Shown here: in pieces, positions 12,263 to 22,320 of the stretch
Layout: every line of letters starts with the position of its first letter
Position numbering within the stretch: the stretch's first letter is position 1
Origin: Utricularia gibba
Lineage: Eukaryota; Streptophyta; Magnoliopsida; Lamiales; Lentibulariaceae
Direction of reading: 5' to 3'
DNA length: 64,000 nt
Assembly (NCBI GenBank): GCA_002189035.1
Contig: NEEC01000019.1
Location: 1 to 64,000, forward strand
Notes under the pieces: generated by a model
Database searches by the model: none
Seen by the model: only the letters and a program-made list of their open reading frames with translations
What the model was told of the DNA's origin: nothing
Translations under genes and position numbers: made by a program

Positions 12263-12471
12263 GTTTGAACACCTCGAACCTTTCTGGCAGCATAATTATC
12301 TCGTCCTTGGGCTTTTGCAACATTTTGTAGAGAGTTTTGATGTTCATCAAGCCTGACATTTATATTTTCCAGAATGCGATGCAATCTTGCGAATTCCTGT
12401 TATATAGCTCTCAAAGTTAACTTCTCATCTGGTGAGTCATCCTTGTCATGCTCACTTCTTGAGTTTGACAT
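12263..12471 (-). pseudogene. Ty3/gypsy gag N-terminal fragment
   Basis: From an ATG at 12471 on the minus strand, the frame gives MSNSRSEHDKDDSPDEK, one stop, then QEFARLHRILENINVRLDEH. The layout matches the gag start at 4620 (polar N terminus, then a helix of the MQREF.RL type). It is cut by the start of LTR A at 12262. The A-rich leader with many AAAGAAA runs follows at 12472-12640. Confidence 0.6.
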
Positions 12472-12996
12472 TCTAAACAGAAGACAAAAGAAACAAGCAG
12501 CAAAAGAAAGAAAAAAGAATATAGTGAAAGAAAAAAGAAACACACACAAGGTTTACCACTCAATCCCGAAGCTTCAAGTCCTTGATGCAGTCCATAAAAT
12601 CATCATGCTTGACCTCATGACACCTCAAGAATTAATCACTTCCTGATTGGTATCGATTATGGTGTTATGATGGGGTTAGGTGAAGGTGGCAGTGTCAATT
12701 GTCTCAAGATAGAGACTAACGGGATTGGTTGAATTATGTTGGTTGCTTGTTGCAGTAGATAAATAGGAGGGATGGACACAAGGTAAGAACAGATGAAAAC
12801 TCAGGAATGGGCAATCAACAAAGCGAATATTCAAATGGAATGGTAGGGACAACTAAGTGATAGGGGATGAGGATCAAGATAAGGAAAATAACAATAAAGT
12901 GGTTGCTTGGTGGAATGGGAAAAGTAGAGAGGTGGGTCACAAATAAACATATACATTAATGGATGATAGTGATGGGTGATGGGTATTCACCTTCAC
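12472..12996 (-). mobile_element. Leader and possible degenerate LTR upstream of the gag scrap
   Basis: 12472-12640 is an A-rich leader. At about 12640-12660 the minus strand has a weak primer-site-like sequence with GATACCAATCAGG. The sequence beyond, to the copia M end near 12997, could be the matching LTR, but I see no second copy in the window. No gene. Confidence 0.35.
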
Positions 12997-13779
12997 ACTG
13001 TTGGTAAATTTCCATGCCTAGATAGTAGGACATCATTCCAAGGTCATTAATCTTGAATTCATTTTTGACAAGGGCTTTGAATTCTTCAATCTTCCTTTCA
13101 TCACTTGAAGTAATCATAAAATCATCCACATATACACTAACAAATAAACGATCATCTCCCTTTCCTTTAACGTATAGTGAGTAATCACTATATGTTTTTT
13201 TGAAACCAATACCTTGGAGAGAAAGTTATCCATTTGTTCATTCCATGCTCTAGGAGCTTGCTTTAACCCATAGAGAGATTTCTTTAGCTTCAATATTTTG
13301 TCTTCATCACCTGACACTTCGAAGCCCTTTGGTTGTTCAACAAAAACAACCTCCTCTAACACACCATTCAAGAACGCAGTCTTCACATCCATGTGATACA
13401 CTTTCCATCCATGAGCAGCTGAAATGGCAAGAAATACTTTAATCTTGTCAAATCTTGCTACTGGTGCAAAAATCTCATGAAAATTTATTCCTTTGATCTG
13501 ATTATATCCCTTGGCTACTAATCTAACCTTATATTTGTTGATAGAGCCATCTGCATTCATCTTGATTTCGAATAACCACTTGAGGTCAATAGGTTTGAAA
13601 TCCCTATCTTTGGGTTTATCAACTAACTCCCATGTTTCATTTTCAAGTATATAATTCATTTCTTCCTTCCTGGCCTCATTCCATTTCGGATTTTGTACAG
13701 CCAATTCAAATGATGTTGGATCTCCTGTCAATAATCCAGCCAAAATGTCAACTACAGCATCTTGGACATCATCATTCAA
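12997..13779 (-). pseudogene. Copia M reverse transcriptase (3'-truncated)
   Basis: The best preserved copia RT here. From 13779 it reads TSFELAVQNPKWNEARKEEM, LRLVAKGYNQ-type motifs (VRLVAKGYNQIKGINFHEIF), MDVKTAFLNGVLEEVVFV and LKKSLYGLKQAPRAWNEQMD. After a frameshift near 13200-13114 the catalytic segment appears as YVWMIL/YVDDFMITSSDE in adjacent frames, and similarity ends near 12997 at YYLGME. RNase H and the 3' LTR are missing. Same family as copia H and the scrap at 6271. Confidence 0.85.
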
Positions 13780-14330
13780 CTTGGAGAAAATTAGTGTAGG
13801 AGCCTTGTTTTTTTTGCTTCTTCTAATGTCAGTAACACGACTATCTTCATTATCTATTGAATCTCTGATGTTTTTGCATTTCCTTCCTTGCCAATCACAA
13901 TCAGATGGGTAATAATCTTCATCATCAGTATCAGGTTCCTCCCCATCAGATTCATCTATTGATGAGTCTTCTACATTCGTGCCTTTCTCCTCTTCTGGGA
14001 TTTCGAAATTCCCATCGAAATGTTGATCATTGGCCTAATGAGATTGTTCATATAGGGGTTCTGAGTTTGATTCTGAATTCTCATTGGATGAGTCATCTTG
14101 ATTTGTGACCTTCTCCTCCTCTAGAGGTGGGAAAATCTCATCAAAATGCTGTTCATTTACTTGATTTGAATCTTCATGGACGAGTTCTGAAGTTTCTTGG
14201 TTTGTTTAATTTCTGGAAAAGATGTTTTGAGGCATATGTGCCCAGAGGTCTCCTTTCACATGAGTGCTATGCCTTCCACGACTTTTATGACCTTCTGCAT
14301 CAGTGAGAGAAATGCAATCATCAATTAAAG
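13780..14330 (-). pseudogene. Copia M acidic integrase-RT linker
   Basis: Between integrase end and RT the minus strand encodes a Glu/Asp/Ser-rich linker with interspersed stops. It contains an internal duplication: VNEQHFDEIF...EEEKVTNQDDSS (about 14160-14095) and ANDQHFDGNF...EEEKGTNVEDSS (about 14035-13955). Such low-complexity linkers are usual between integrase and RT in plant copia polyproteins. Confidence 0.6.
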
Positions 14331-14600
14331 TATATCTTGCACCTTCATCAAAAGAGACATCATGGCTGAAGATAAATTTCTTCTAGTCAGGTATATACAC
14401 TTTATATTCCTTGGTAGTGTTGCTATAACCAATAAATACACCAGATACAGATTTCTTATCAACTTTTTCTCGTTTTTGGTCTGGTACATGAGTAAAACAC
14501 AGACTACCAAAGATTCTAAGGAGAGCAGCTTTACCATAAGTTTTCTCAACTTCATAACCATCTCTTAGTTCCAATCTCTTTTTTATGCAACTCAATCATG
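14325..14600 (-). pseudogene. Copia M integrase C-terminal fragment
   Basis: Minus-strand frame from 14595 has LLRIFGSLCFTHVPDQKR, KSVSGVFIGYS and KEYKVYIPD, the conserved end of the copia integrase (GAG-pre-integrase and catalytic core are absent). It joins gag sequence directly at about 14595, so nucleocapsid knuckle, protease and the DDE core have been deleted. Confidence 0.8.
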
Positions 14601-15200
14601 AACTCTCTAAATGTTGGCTCTGGTGTAACACGATATTCAGGATACAGCTGATGGAGCTTTCCTTCAATAATGGCAAGGATTCTTCTTTCTGTCTCAAGTG
14701 CACATAACTTTGGCTCGAATCTTGCAAGTAGGCTCATGATTGCCTTGCTAATCACCTTTTGATCCTCAAGTTTTTCCCCCTAATCCTCGAATCTACTTCA
14801 CAAGCTTCATAGTATGTTCATAATAGACTTGTATGGTCTCAAAGTCCTCCAGCTTGTTTTTGCATAATATCTCTCTGAGTTTGGCATCGCCTTTATAATG
14901 GGATTTGAGAGTATCCCATATTTCTTTCGCTGATTGACACTCTGCAATATCATCAAACAGATGTTCAGAGATGGCTTGATACAAGGCATCCATTGTTTCA
15001 TCTTTTCTCTGTTGAAGATACTCAGCTTCCTCTTGCTGTTCTGATGTGGATTTGCTTGTTATTGTAATAGCCGGAATCTCCCTTTTGACAACACCCCAAA
15101 TCTTTCTGACCCGAAGGTAGCTACACATCTTTTTGACCCAGCTTCCATACTTAGAACCATCAAATATTGGAGGTCCTCTCCCAGATGCCATCATAGCCAC
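14600..15200 (-). pseudogene. Copia M gag (UBN2-type)
   Basis: Structural capsid protein. The ATG at 15200 lies about 100 bp after the primer site. The N terminus reads MAMMASGRGPPIFDGSKYGS then W, with LRVRKIWGVV, ISEHLFDDIAEC, AKEIWDTLKSHYKG and KLREILCKNKLEDFE, the hallmarks of plant copia gag. The frame is open for 135 residues, stops at 14793, and continues in another frame (14755-14600, with ARFEPKLCALE). No CCHC knuckle remains. Confidence 0.85.
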
Positions 15201-15300
15201 CGTTTGAAAACCTTTGGGTTGATACTTGGTAATCCACTAAGTAAAAAACGCTGAACAGTAAATAAAATACTGAAACAAACACAAGTTTGAAAACCTTACT

Positions 15301-15312
15301 ACTCTGATATCA
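15301..15312 (-). other. Primer binding site of copia M
   Basis: Minus strand TGATATCAGAGT lies directly next to the LTR end, two changes from the tRNA-Met site TGGTATCAGAGC. It fixes the orientation as leftward. Confidence 0.75.
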
Positions 15313-15636
15313 TGTTGATGCAAGAAAGATAGAGTCTTGGGAAGTAACAAAAAGGTAATGCTTATGAGATCACCTTGGATGAAAAACGACTCATTAACAA
15401 TAAGAATGACCGAAAACCTAGTTGACATGCATTCCTAGTAGGGTTTATATATACCCAATACCTAGGTTACCCAACAGTGGGCCACAATCATTGAAAACAC
15501 ACAAAAAAGCCCAACAACTCGAACCCAACACTTCCATGCTCGAACCCAACTCCTTTTTATCTGAAACATGACATTATGATACAAGATTAATGTTTCCAAT
15601 CACCTTCAACCTTTGGATGGAGGCTGATCTCCAACA
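15313..15636 (-). mobile_element. 5' LTR of copia M
   Basis: Minus strand from TGTTGGAGATCAGCC to GCATCAACA, 324 bp, matching the copia H LTR at 3230-3527 throughout. It contains the same TATATATAAA-type promoter motif. The 3' LTR of this copy is missing. Confidence 0.85.
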
Positions 15637-15827
15637 CACACTCCTTCTCTTCTTACACCCTTAAAGTTGATATTCAAGGTGTTCTTGCTATTCAATTGAA
15701 ACTCAATTTCGAGCTCTTCTTCAATCAAAAGTACGAAGAAGTACGTGGCTTGAACGTTTTTTTTTGTTTTTCTTTTTTCAATAAGCAAGAATGGAAGAAC
15801 TACCCTTTTTGTTTTTCTTTTTTCTTT
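15637..15827. other. Spacer, nothing recognised
   Basis: About 190 bp between copia M and gypsy I2 pol, with T-rich runs. It may be decayed gypsy RT upstream sequence. Confidence 0.3.
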
Positions 15828-17388
15828 GTTGAGTGATGTTTTGTTGGAAGAACATATATGTCATTTACGTGAAGTGCTGCTTGTCTTTAGAAAGGAGTGT
15901 TTGTATGCTAACATCAAGAACTGTGAATTTTGCACAAACAAAATTTCTTTTCTTTGCTACATTGTGTGTGATGCAGAAATTCAATGGATGGAGAAAAGGT
16001 GAACGCAATTAGAGAATTACTAACTCCTACCACAGTTGGAGAAGTATGTAGCTTCCATCGATTGGCAAGTTTTGTCCGTTGTTTTGCTAAGGATTTTAGC
16101 ACTCTTAGTGAACCATTGGATTAAGTGATAAAGAAGAATGTTCAGTTTTTCTGAGGAAAAGTTTACATTCAAACAATTTAATAATAAGTTTAGCTCCTCT
16201 CCTTTACTTGCATTACCAAATATCTATAAAACATTTGAAATTGAATGCAATGCTTCTTGAATTGAAATAAGTATTGTTCTAATGCAAACAAGTCAACCCA
16301 TTACCTACTTCAGTGAAAAGTTGGGTGGAGTTATACTCAATTACTCAACTTATGATAAAGAGCAACTGTACTCACTAGTAAGAACACTAGAAACTTGGAA
16401 ACATTATCTATAGTACATGGAAGATGGGTGGAGTTCATTGATACCATTCCATATGTTACGAAAGTATACACTTTTGGCTACTCTTGATGTTTAAATGCTT
16501 GGATTTTCAATAATAAAAAAATTTTATAGTCTTGATAATGATTTTTAGGATATTTATCTTTAATGTTAGCATAAACCTCATCATTTCTAAAAGCAAGATG
16601 ATTTCCTTTTCAAGAAGAATAGGTTATCTATTCTTCTTTATTTCATTCGAGAGTTTTTGGTGAAAGAGATTCATGGTGGCGGACTTATGGGACATTTTGG
16701 TGTCATCAAGAAATTGGGCATGCTCCAAGAATACTTCTATTGGCCACACATGAGAAGAGATATACAAAGAATTGGTGAAACATGTTTGGTGTGTAAAAAG
16801 GCAAAATAAAAATCCACTTCTCACGGATTATACACTCATCTTCCTATCCTATTCACCCTTTTATTGACCTTTCTATGGATTTTCTTTTAGGTTTACCAAG
16901 AATTCAAAAGGGAAAGGATTCAATCTTTACAATGGTTGATAGATTTTCCAAAACGGCACATTTCATTCATTGCCACAAGAATGATGTTGCAACCCATGTT
17001 GCAAACTTATTCTTTAAAGAGATTTTCAGAATTCATGGAATGCCATTTACCATTGTATGTGATTGAGATGCTAAGCTTCTCAACCACTTCTAGTGCACAC
17101 TTTGGAGTAAGTTGGGAACAAAATTCTTTTCTTTACCACTTGTTATCTACAAACTAATGGACTAAACAAGGTTACAAACTGAAATCTATCTACCTTCATG
17201 CCATCATCAAAGTGAACATTAGAACATGGGAAGATTGCTTGCCCCATGTTATGTTTACATACAATAGAGTGGTACTTTCTTCTATACATTGTTCTCCTTT
17301 GAATTTGTGCATGGATTTAATCTCCGTGCTCCTTTAGGCTTTTTTCCATTTCCATTTGATGAATTTCATAGCTTTGATGGTACTAAGA
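15828..17388 (+). pseudogene. Gypsy I2 pol: end of RT, RNase H, integrase (first part)
   Basis: Heavily broken but clear. RT end at 15835-16130 with CLYANIKNCEF and TTVGEVCSFHRLASF. RNase H follows at about 16200-16410 with [26 protein letters not shown] and [19 protein letters not shown] (the usual ECDAS is ECNAS). The TDH part is deleted. Integrase begins near 16630 with REFLVKEIHGGGLMGHFG, then FYWPHMRRDIQ and the zinc-finger CLVCKKAK. The core has MDFLLGLPR...[18 protein letters not shown] (16875-16990; catalytic Asp in MVDRFSK present) and GMPFTIVCD. It ends at a solo LTR with a target duplication at 17384-17388. Confidence 0.8.
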
Positions 17389-17673
17389 AGGAACGGTGGT
17401 AGAACAACCTTTGGTGAATCCCATATCGGTTTCGGGTGGGGGAGATGATGAGATTAAGTAGAATGATCACACAAACCTTGTTTGAGGTCTATTCCGGAGC
17501 ATGGCGGAGGATTCTTTATCAGAACTCCAAAGTTAAGCATACTTGGCTGAGGGTAATTTTGGGATGGGTGACCACATGGGAAGCTCCTGGCCAAAGATGG
17601 GGAGAATGTAAAACCGTGAGAGTTAGGTACCCAAAGTGGACAATATCGTGCAAAGGGGGGATGGGCCATGATA
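17389..17673 (+). mobile_element. Cassandra-like solo LTR containing a 5S rRNA-like segment
   Basis: A 285-bp insertion in the integrase of gypsy I2. Flanks carry TAAGA on both sides (17384-17388 and 17674-17678), a 5-bp target duplication; removing the insert and one copy brings the two halves of integrase back into one frame. Inside are GAATCCCATATCGG, then a 5S-like block, then AAAACCGTGAGAG and CCCAAAGTGGACAATATCG. This order (short LTR, 5S in the middle, AAAACCGTG tail) is that of Cassandra TRIM elements, known in many land plants. The proposed ends do not show a clean TG...CA, so the exact borders could shift by a few bases. Confidence 0.65.
17498..17590 (+). ncRNA. 5S rRNA-like segment (TRIM-derived, not a 5S gene)
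   Basis: From ATCAGAACTCC through GATGGGTGACC to GGGAAG the sequence follows plant 5S rRNA with about four of five bases identical by hand alignment. The internal pol III promoter is partly kept: box A AGTTAAGC (then ATAC instead of GTGC), a changed intermediate element, and an intact box C core GATGGGTGACC. It lies inside the solo LTR described above, lacks a recognisable 5S 5' end and has no terminal T run at the right place, so it is not an active 5S gene. Confidence 0.75.
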
Positions 17674-18017
17674 TAAGAGAGCAGAAACACTACATTAGAA
17701 TGTTCAAAATCAACTTGAAATAAAAAACAAGGACTATGCAGCAAAAGCAAACAAGCATAGAAAGAGAATTATCCTAAAGCCAAAGAAATATGTTTGGGTA
17801 CATTTCTGAAAGGAAAGATTTCCAAACAAGAAATATTGAAAGCTTTCAACAAGTGGAGAGATGATCCCTTTCAATTCATTGAGAAAATGGATGACAATGC
17901 TTACAAAATTCTACTAGGTGAGTTTTGGAACATTCTACATTCAATATTATTGATTTTATTCCTTATGATGTAGATAGTGATGATTCAAAGATGATTCTCT
18001 TTAAAGAAGGGAGGGGA
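17674..18017 (+). pseudogene. Gypsy I2 integrase C-terminal part
   Basis: The integrase resumes after the solo LTR with NKDYAAKANKHRKRI (with frameshift), KYVWVHF, RDDPFQFIEKMDDNAYKI and FWNI..FNIIDFIPYDVDSDD, the C-terminal SH3-like region of gypsy integrases, ending at KEGRG and stops. A GGGAGGGGATA purine tract follows as the polypurine tract before the 3' LTR. Confidence 0.8.
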
Positions 18018-18604
18018 TAATGAGATCACGGATGTCACGAACAAAGACAATGAAGATGAATGGAAGAAGGATGCCATTCTTCTTACAATGCAACTTGGGC
18101 AATAAATAGAGCAAGAGGCCAAACGAATCAAGAGCCTGACACGTGCTTAGTTCAATCTACTCAAAGTAGATTATGGGCCAATCAAAAAATGAATGAAAAG
18201 TGTGGCATTAAGTTCAATCTACTCAAAGTAGACTACGTGGAGTAAAGTTGGGGATTACTTTCTAGATCACTTTTAGTACTCTTTTTTTGAAAAGGCATTT
18301 TTTTCTAGCTATATAAGAAGGATCTCACTCTTATTTAGGAACAATTCAGGTTGTCATGTGTTTTGATAGCAATCCTACAAGTTCTTATAAAATTTAGACT
18401 TATCAATCTTTGCGTGTGGTGTGTAATGTGTTTTATCACTCACATTTCCTTGCTTGCTCCGTAAACGTGGCATCATTTTCATTGTTTGGGTTGCAGGGAT
18501 ATTTATTCCTTCTTGGAAATTTTCCTCTTTTTTTGAAGGATTGTGTTTTCTTTGAAACTCCGGATCTTTTTTTCCAAACACTTGTTGTTTAGAGGGTCAC
18601 ATCA
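18018..18604 (+). mobile_element. 3' LTR of gypsy I2
   Basis: Begins TAATGAGATCACGGATG after a polypurine tract and ends AGAGGGTCACATCA, 587 bp. It contains CTATATAAGAAGG (TATA) and matches I1 (3528-3972) over its right part and the minus-strand I5 (22036-22296) over its left part. A palindromic-looking motif TTCAATCTACTCAAAGTAGA occurs twice inside (near 18150 and 18210). Confidence 0.7.
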
Positions 18605-18699
18605 CAACCACTCCAAAAGACAAAAGACCTTGTGACATTCAAGCTATCCCTCTATATTGGAAAGACACACTGCTGACGTTAACTCCAAATTCAAAGGCT

Positions 18700-19391
18700 A
18701 TGATGAACAATCTTGGCATCGATCATAGTGCATTTCTTCAATATCATATGTACCATGGTTGTATAATTGTTAGACTCCTCTTAGATTGGCCTCTATCTAT
18801 TTTGATCCTAAGCTTCATAGATGTAGGGCCCAAACCCCTTTTTTCTTGCAACAAGAATATCACCACATAAAGGATAAGAATCAGAAATTCAAGATTATCA
18901 TACTCAAATCCATCTTTACAAAATTGTGAAACTTGGAATTCCATTGACGAGGGGCTTCTTTGAGCCTATATAAACTTTTATTCAGTTTACACACCTATCC
19001 TTGTCGTCCTTCCACTTCATACCTTCCAATTTGTCCCATGTCTAGATCATCCTACATGTCTCATGTAAAAATGCAGTTTTGGAAGCTAGTTCATCTCATT
19101 CCAAATCTAAAAAGAAATTAATGCCAAGATGATGTGTATGATTGAGACCCTTACCACAGGAGCACAAATCTCATGATAATCCATTCTAGCCTTCTTGCTA
19201 TAACCTTTTACGAGTATATTGGTTTTGACATCTGACTTCTGAGAACCATCAAGATTAGTCTTGAATTTGTATATCCACTCATTTTCGAGATGTTTAATAG
19301 TAGTGGGTAATTCCAAAAAATTATGAGTCTTGTTCTCTCCCAAAATTTCCATTTATAGGTAGCTTCCTCCAATGTTTCATGCTCTCCATCT
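18700..19391 (-). pseudogene. Copia L reverse transcriptase fragment
   Basis: A second, different copia lineage. From 19352 the minus strand reads MEILGENKTHNFLELPTTIK, WIYKFKTNLDGS, LVKGYSKKARMDYHEICAPV (the copia VAKGY..G.DY.ETFAPV motif), then after frameshifts KTAFLHE, VEGRQG..CKLNKSLYRLKEAPRQW (about 18980) and later weak pieces near 18850. No YVDD box is legible. Flanked upstream by an LTR I fragment. Bases 18605-18699 show nothing recognisable. Confidence 0.75.
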
Positions 19392-19680
19392 TGATATGAG
19401 CCTCCAAACAACAAGTATTAGGAAAACCAAATCTTGGGTTGAAAATAATCAATCCTTCAAGAAAAGAAGAAGTTTCCTCTAAAAGAATGAAAATCCTTGC
19501 AATCCAAACTATGAAAATGGTGCCAAACTCACATAATAAGAAAGAAGATGAGAATGATGAACCACACTAGACATCATAAGTTAAACTTGCTAAATCTAAA
19601 GTTCTACAAGAATTCAAAAAGGAGAATTGCTCTCAAAAGTCATTATAATCAAAGTAATCTACAAAAACTACTACAAAAGC
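19392..19680 (-). mobile_element. LTR I fragment (I3), minus strand
   Basis: Minus-strand reading contains GTTGTTTGGAGGCTCATATCA at its end and CTTCTTTTCTTGAAGGATTG, AACCCAAGATTTGG inside, matching the right part of LTR I. It faces a plus-strand fragment of the same LTR directly to its right. Confidence 0.55.
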
Positions 19681-19775
19681 CAACCTCTTCTTTTCTTGAA
19701 GGATTGGTTCATTTGAAATCCAAGATATGGTTTGCCAAATATTTTTTGTTTGAAAAGTCGTATCAAATCCCAACA
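19681..19775 (+). mobile_element. LTR I fragment (I4), plus strand
   Basis: CTTTTCTTGAAGGATTGGTT, CCAAGATATGGTTTGCCAAA and AAAAGTCGTATCA match the last ~90 bp of LTR I1, here in plus orientation. Together with I3 it forms an inverted pair. Confidence 0.55.
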
Positions 19776-20458
19776 CACCCATCACCATTTTCTAATACAT
19801 GTTCACTTAGAACATTGACAAAGAACATTGAGTATTTCATATACTTCAAAAGGGGAAACTATGTTTGGAAAACGAACAACAAGGGTACCCTATCCTCAAA
19901 GGTTTAAGGGACGATTTCAGGGACTCTAAAAGAATTTTCGAACACCACTCTTTACAAGGAAGAATGATTTCAAAAGAGCATGCTCTATTGGACTTTTCAT
20001 AACAATGAAGAACAAGAGAAGAGAGATGGGTTTACAAAGTAGGAAGAACACCCTTCAAAAATAAAAAGAGAGTACATAAGCACATAGCCACATTTTGTTC
20101 CAGAGTTATGTTTCTATTAAGAGTCAGTAGCATTCATCCCACTTACTTTATTCCTAGCAAAACACCCATTCCTTATAGCAAAGCCCCTGAAATCCTTTTC
20201 TCTTCTGCTATATCCTCTAATTCCTTCCCTCTAGAACTCTCGTTCTTAGGGTTTTCCTTAAACAATAAGTAGTAATACAGGTACATGAGTTAGCATCCCC
20301 TCTAACCTAAGGGTTCCATGTGGCTTTTCCTAATGGTTGCTAAAAAAAGTAAACTCCAGACGGATGTGGACCCCATCCCTTATTGATTTCATACATAACA
20401 ATGACTATTAGAGAGGTATTATGCCTAATTGTAGTACTAGAGATTTCATACCATAACG
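19776..20458 (-). mobile_element. LTR of family K (K4), partial
   Basis: Matches LTR K3 at 22780-23450 closely (shared GAACATTGAGTATTTCAT, AAGAGCATGCTCT, CATCCCTTATTGATTTCATA, TTAGAGAGGTATTATGC) and K1 more distantly. The minus-strand start reads GTTATGG at 20458. The distal half is missing. Confidence 0.65.
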
Positions 20459-20797
20459 TCACATGATCTATGGATTTCTTTGCATAATCATTTTGAAATA
20501 TTAAACCCAGCTTGTCTAATTAGATTCAAACAGATATTTAGCACTTAAGATTGGGCAGTTTTTGCATTACCAAATATTTCACTAAACATAGTGGTTTATT
20601 GACAAATATGTTTAGTGAAATATTTAGAGGCCTTTACACCAAACATCAAATGCCATAATTGTTCTGCTTATGTTTTTATTGCCAATTTCTTTGGTCCTAC
20701 TAAGCTAATACAAATCTAGCATGGACTAAATGATAGGTATGAGTCAACCAAGAATCAGATCATTGTGATGGATGGCCTTATGGTGGATAATTCCTAT
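20459..20797. other. No gene; contains a perfect hairpin
   Basis: No coding region recognised. The notable feature is the 19-bp inverted repeat at 20572-20625 listed separately. Confidence 0.4.
20572..20625. repeat. Perfect 19-bp inverted repeat (16-nt loop)
   Basis: AAATATTTCACTAAACATA at 20572-20590 is the exact reverse complement of 20607-20625; the loop is 16 nt. AT-rich, with no terminator context (this is not a bacterial genome). It could be the core of a small foldback element. Confidence 0.8.
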
Positions 20798-21085
20798 TTA
20801 ATCTTTCTTTATGTGGAACAAGAAAAACACAAGGCATCCATGAGATCTATTGATGGTTTCACACCTGCTGCTATGCACATAACTCTTCCTGATAGTAGTG
20901 TACGTAGGAATGTTGCTTGTTAGATCATCCATAGTAAATTTCTTACCAGAAATGCTAAGAAAAGGGATGGACGCTTCTTTTAGATCTTCAAAGAAGAAGG
21001 ATTTCGAATTTTTTTTTTTTTGGATCGAAGATAAAAGACTAATGGAAAACAAATGAACAAGAGAAAGATTTGCTCTGATAACACC
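20798..21085 (-). mobile_element. Gypsy I leader and primer site, minus strand
   Basis: Minus strand at 21085-21060 reads GGATCATATCAGGTGTTATCAGAGC-like sequence: LTR end followed by a primer-site-like TTATCAGAGC. The following leader (CTTTCTC..., ATCTTCGATCC, poly-A) resembles 3988-4150. The remainder to 20798 has a short open frame without recognised domain. Confidence 0.45.
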
Positions 21086-21205
21086 TGATATGATCCCCCA
21101 AACAACAAGTATTTGGCAAACCACATCTAGGGTTTCAAATGAAGCAACTATTCAAAACAAGTAGAAGGTTTCCCTCAAAGACATCGCATTTCAAAAAAGT
21201 AGCGA
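21086..21205 (-). mobile_element. LTR I (I5), right part
   Basis: Minus-strand copy of the LTR I end (CTAGATGTGGTTTGCCAAAT, ACTTGTTGTTTGGGGGATC). It is separated from its left part (22036-22296) by LTR A4. Confidence 0.55.
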
Positions 21206-22034
21206 AATTTATCCACTTACCAATGATATCTCATGTAATTGTGTCATTCTATTTTATATCGATAGGTGACCCTATAGGCTTGTTCAATCAAGCCATTGAT
21301 ATTGGATAATGTAATTAAATCTTAATTAACAGATCAATCATGAGTGATGTCTAGCATCATATCATGTCCCCAAAATGTAAGAATAATCAAGTGAATTGAT
21401 TGAGCCTTTCTACGATCAACTACCATACAATGAACAACCTTCATCATACTTATATCTCATTCGATACCAGAACATGGGTGTCTGTCTTTCTGATTTATTG
21501 AAATTATAATTGCATTTAAGTACTAACATTCAATGACCTACTCAAACATCTGAAGTGTCATTACCCTGGGCCAAAGACTTTTTGTTAGGCTTTGATGCAA
21601 TTACTTAAAATAAGATCTCATAGCTAACATAATTGATTAATCCTTTATTGATCAATCAACTATCTTCAATCTTAAGGAGTCACATCTCTTCTCATCCATT
21701 GAATCGATTCTCTAATCGACACCCACACATAGGTTCTAGTAATCTCATTACATTAATTGTGAGAACTATTGCCTAAATTTTTTGAGGAACTCAATATGTG
21801 CCAACTTATCTATATTTGTGATATCCTCATTTTATAGACACTCTAGCTAGGGAATTTTTAACTTGAACACATATACTTGAAGAATCTCACATTATGATCT
21901 GATTATAATTTTTATAGCACATAGATCAAGTAGAGTATTTTATCAATGATATAAATTTGATTATAATTCAAAGTAAATATCAAAATATAAGATTTTTCAA
22001 TGAGGTTATTGTCTCTAGAACACATACACCAACA
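21206..22034 (-). mobile_element. LTR A (A4), distal end missing
   Basis: Minus-strand LTR A starting TGTTGGTGTATGTGTTCTAG at 22034. It carries an internal deletion relative to A1 around 21700 (joins ...CATCCATT to GAATCGATTC) and stops at about 21206, near the point where A3 also stops. It sits inside LTR I5. Confidence 0.65.
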
Positions 22035-22035
22035 T

Positions 22036-22296
22036 GCTCTTCTTATACTCAAAACAAAAGGACTACTTGTGAACTAGGAAGTTATGGCCCAACTTTACTC
22101 AACTTGATTCAATTTAAATAAGTTGAAAATGTCATAAGATTCATGGTTTCCTTAGTTCGCCCATGATTCCTTCAAAAGCTATTGATTCTTTTGGGCTCTT
22201 GATATAGTGATTGGTCCAAGTGACATTGTAGGAGGCATTGTATCCTTCTTCTCTTCATCTTTATTGTCTTTGTTTGTGACATCCATGATCTCATCA
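22036..22296 (-). mobile_element. LTR I (I5), left part
   Basis: Minus strand TGATGAGATCATGGATGTCAC at 22296, matching the start of LTR I2 at 18018 (TAATGAGATCACGGATGTCAC) and continuing with ACAAAGACAAT.AAGATGAA. It gives the expected TG start that I2 has lost. Confidence 0.6.
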
Positions 22297-22320
22297 TCCC
22301 ATAACTTGACAGCCATACTC

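Noticed and set aside
17498-17590. Functional 5S rRNA gene
   Set aside because: Only part of the gene is present, box A and the intermediate element are changed, there is no tandem array, and it lies inside a transposon-type insert with target duplications.
20798-21124. 108-codon minus-strand ORF as a gene
   Set aside because: Spans LTR end, primer site and leader of gypsy I5; no domain.
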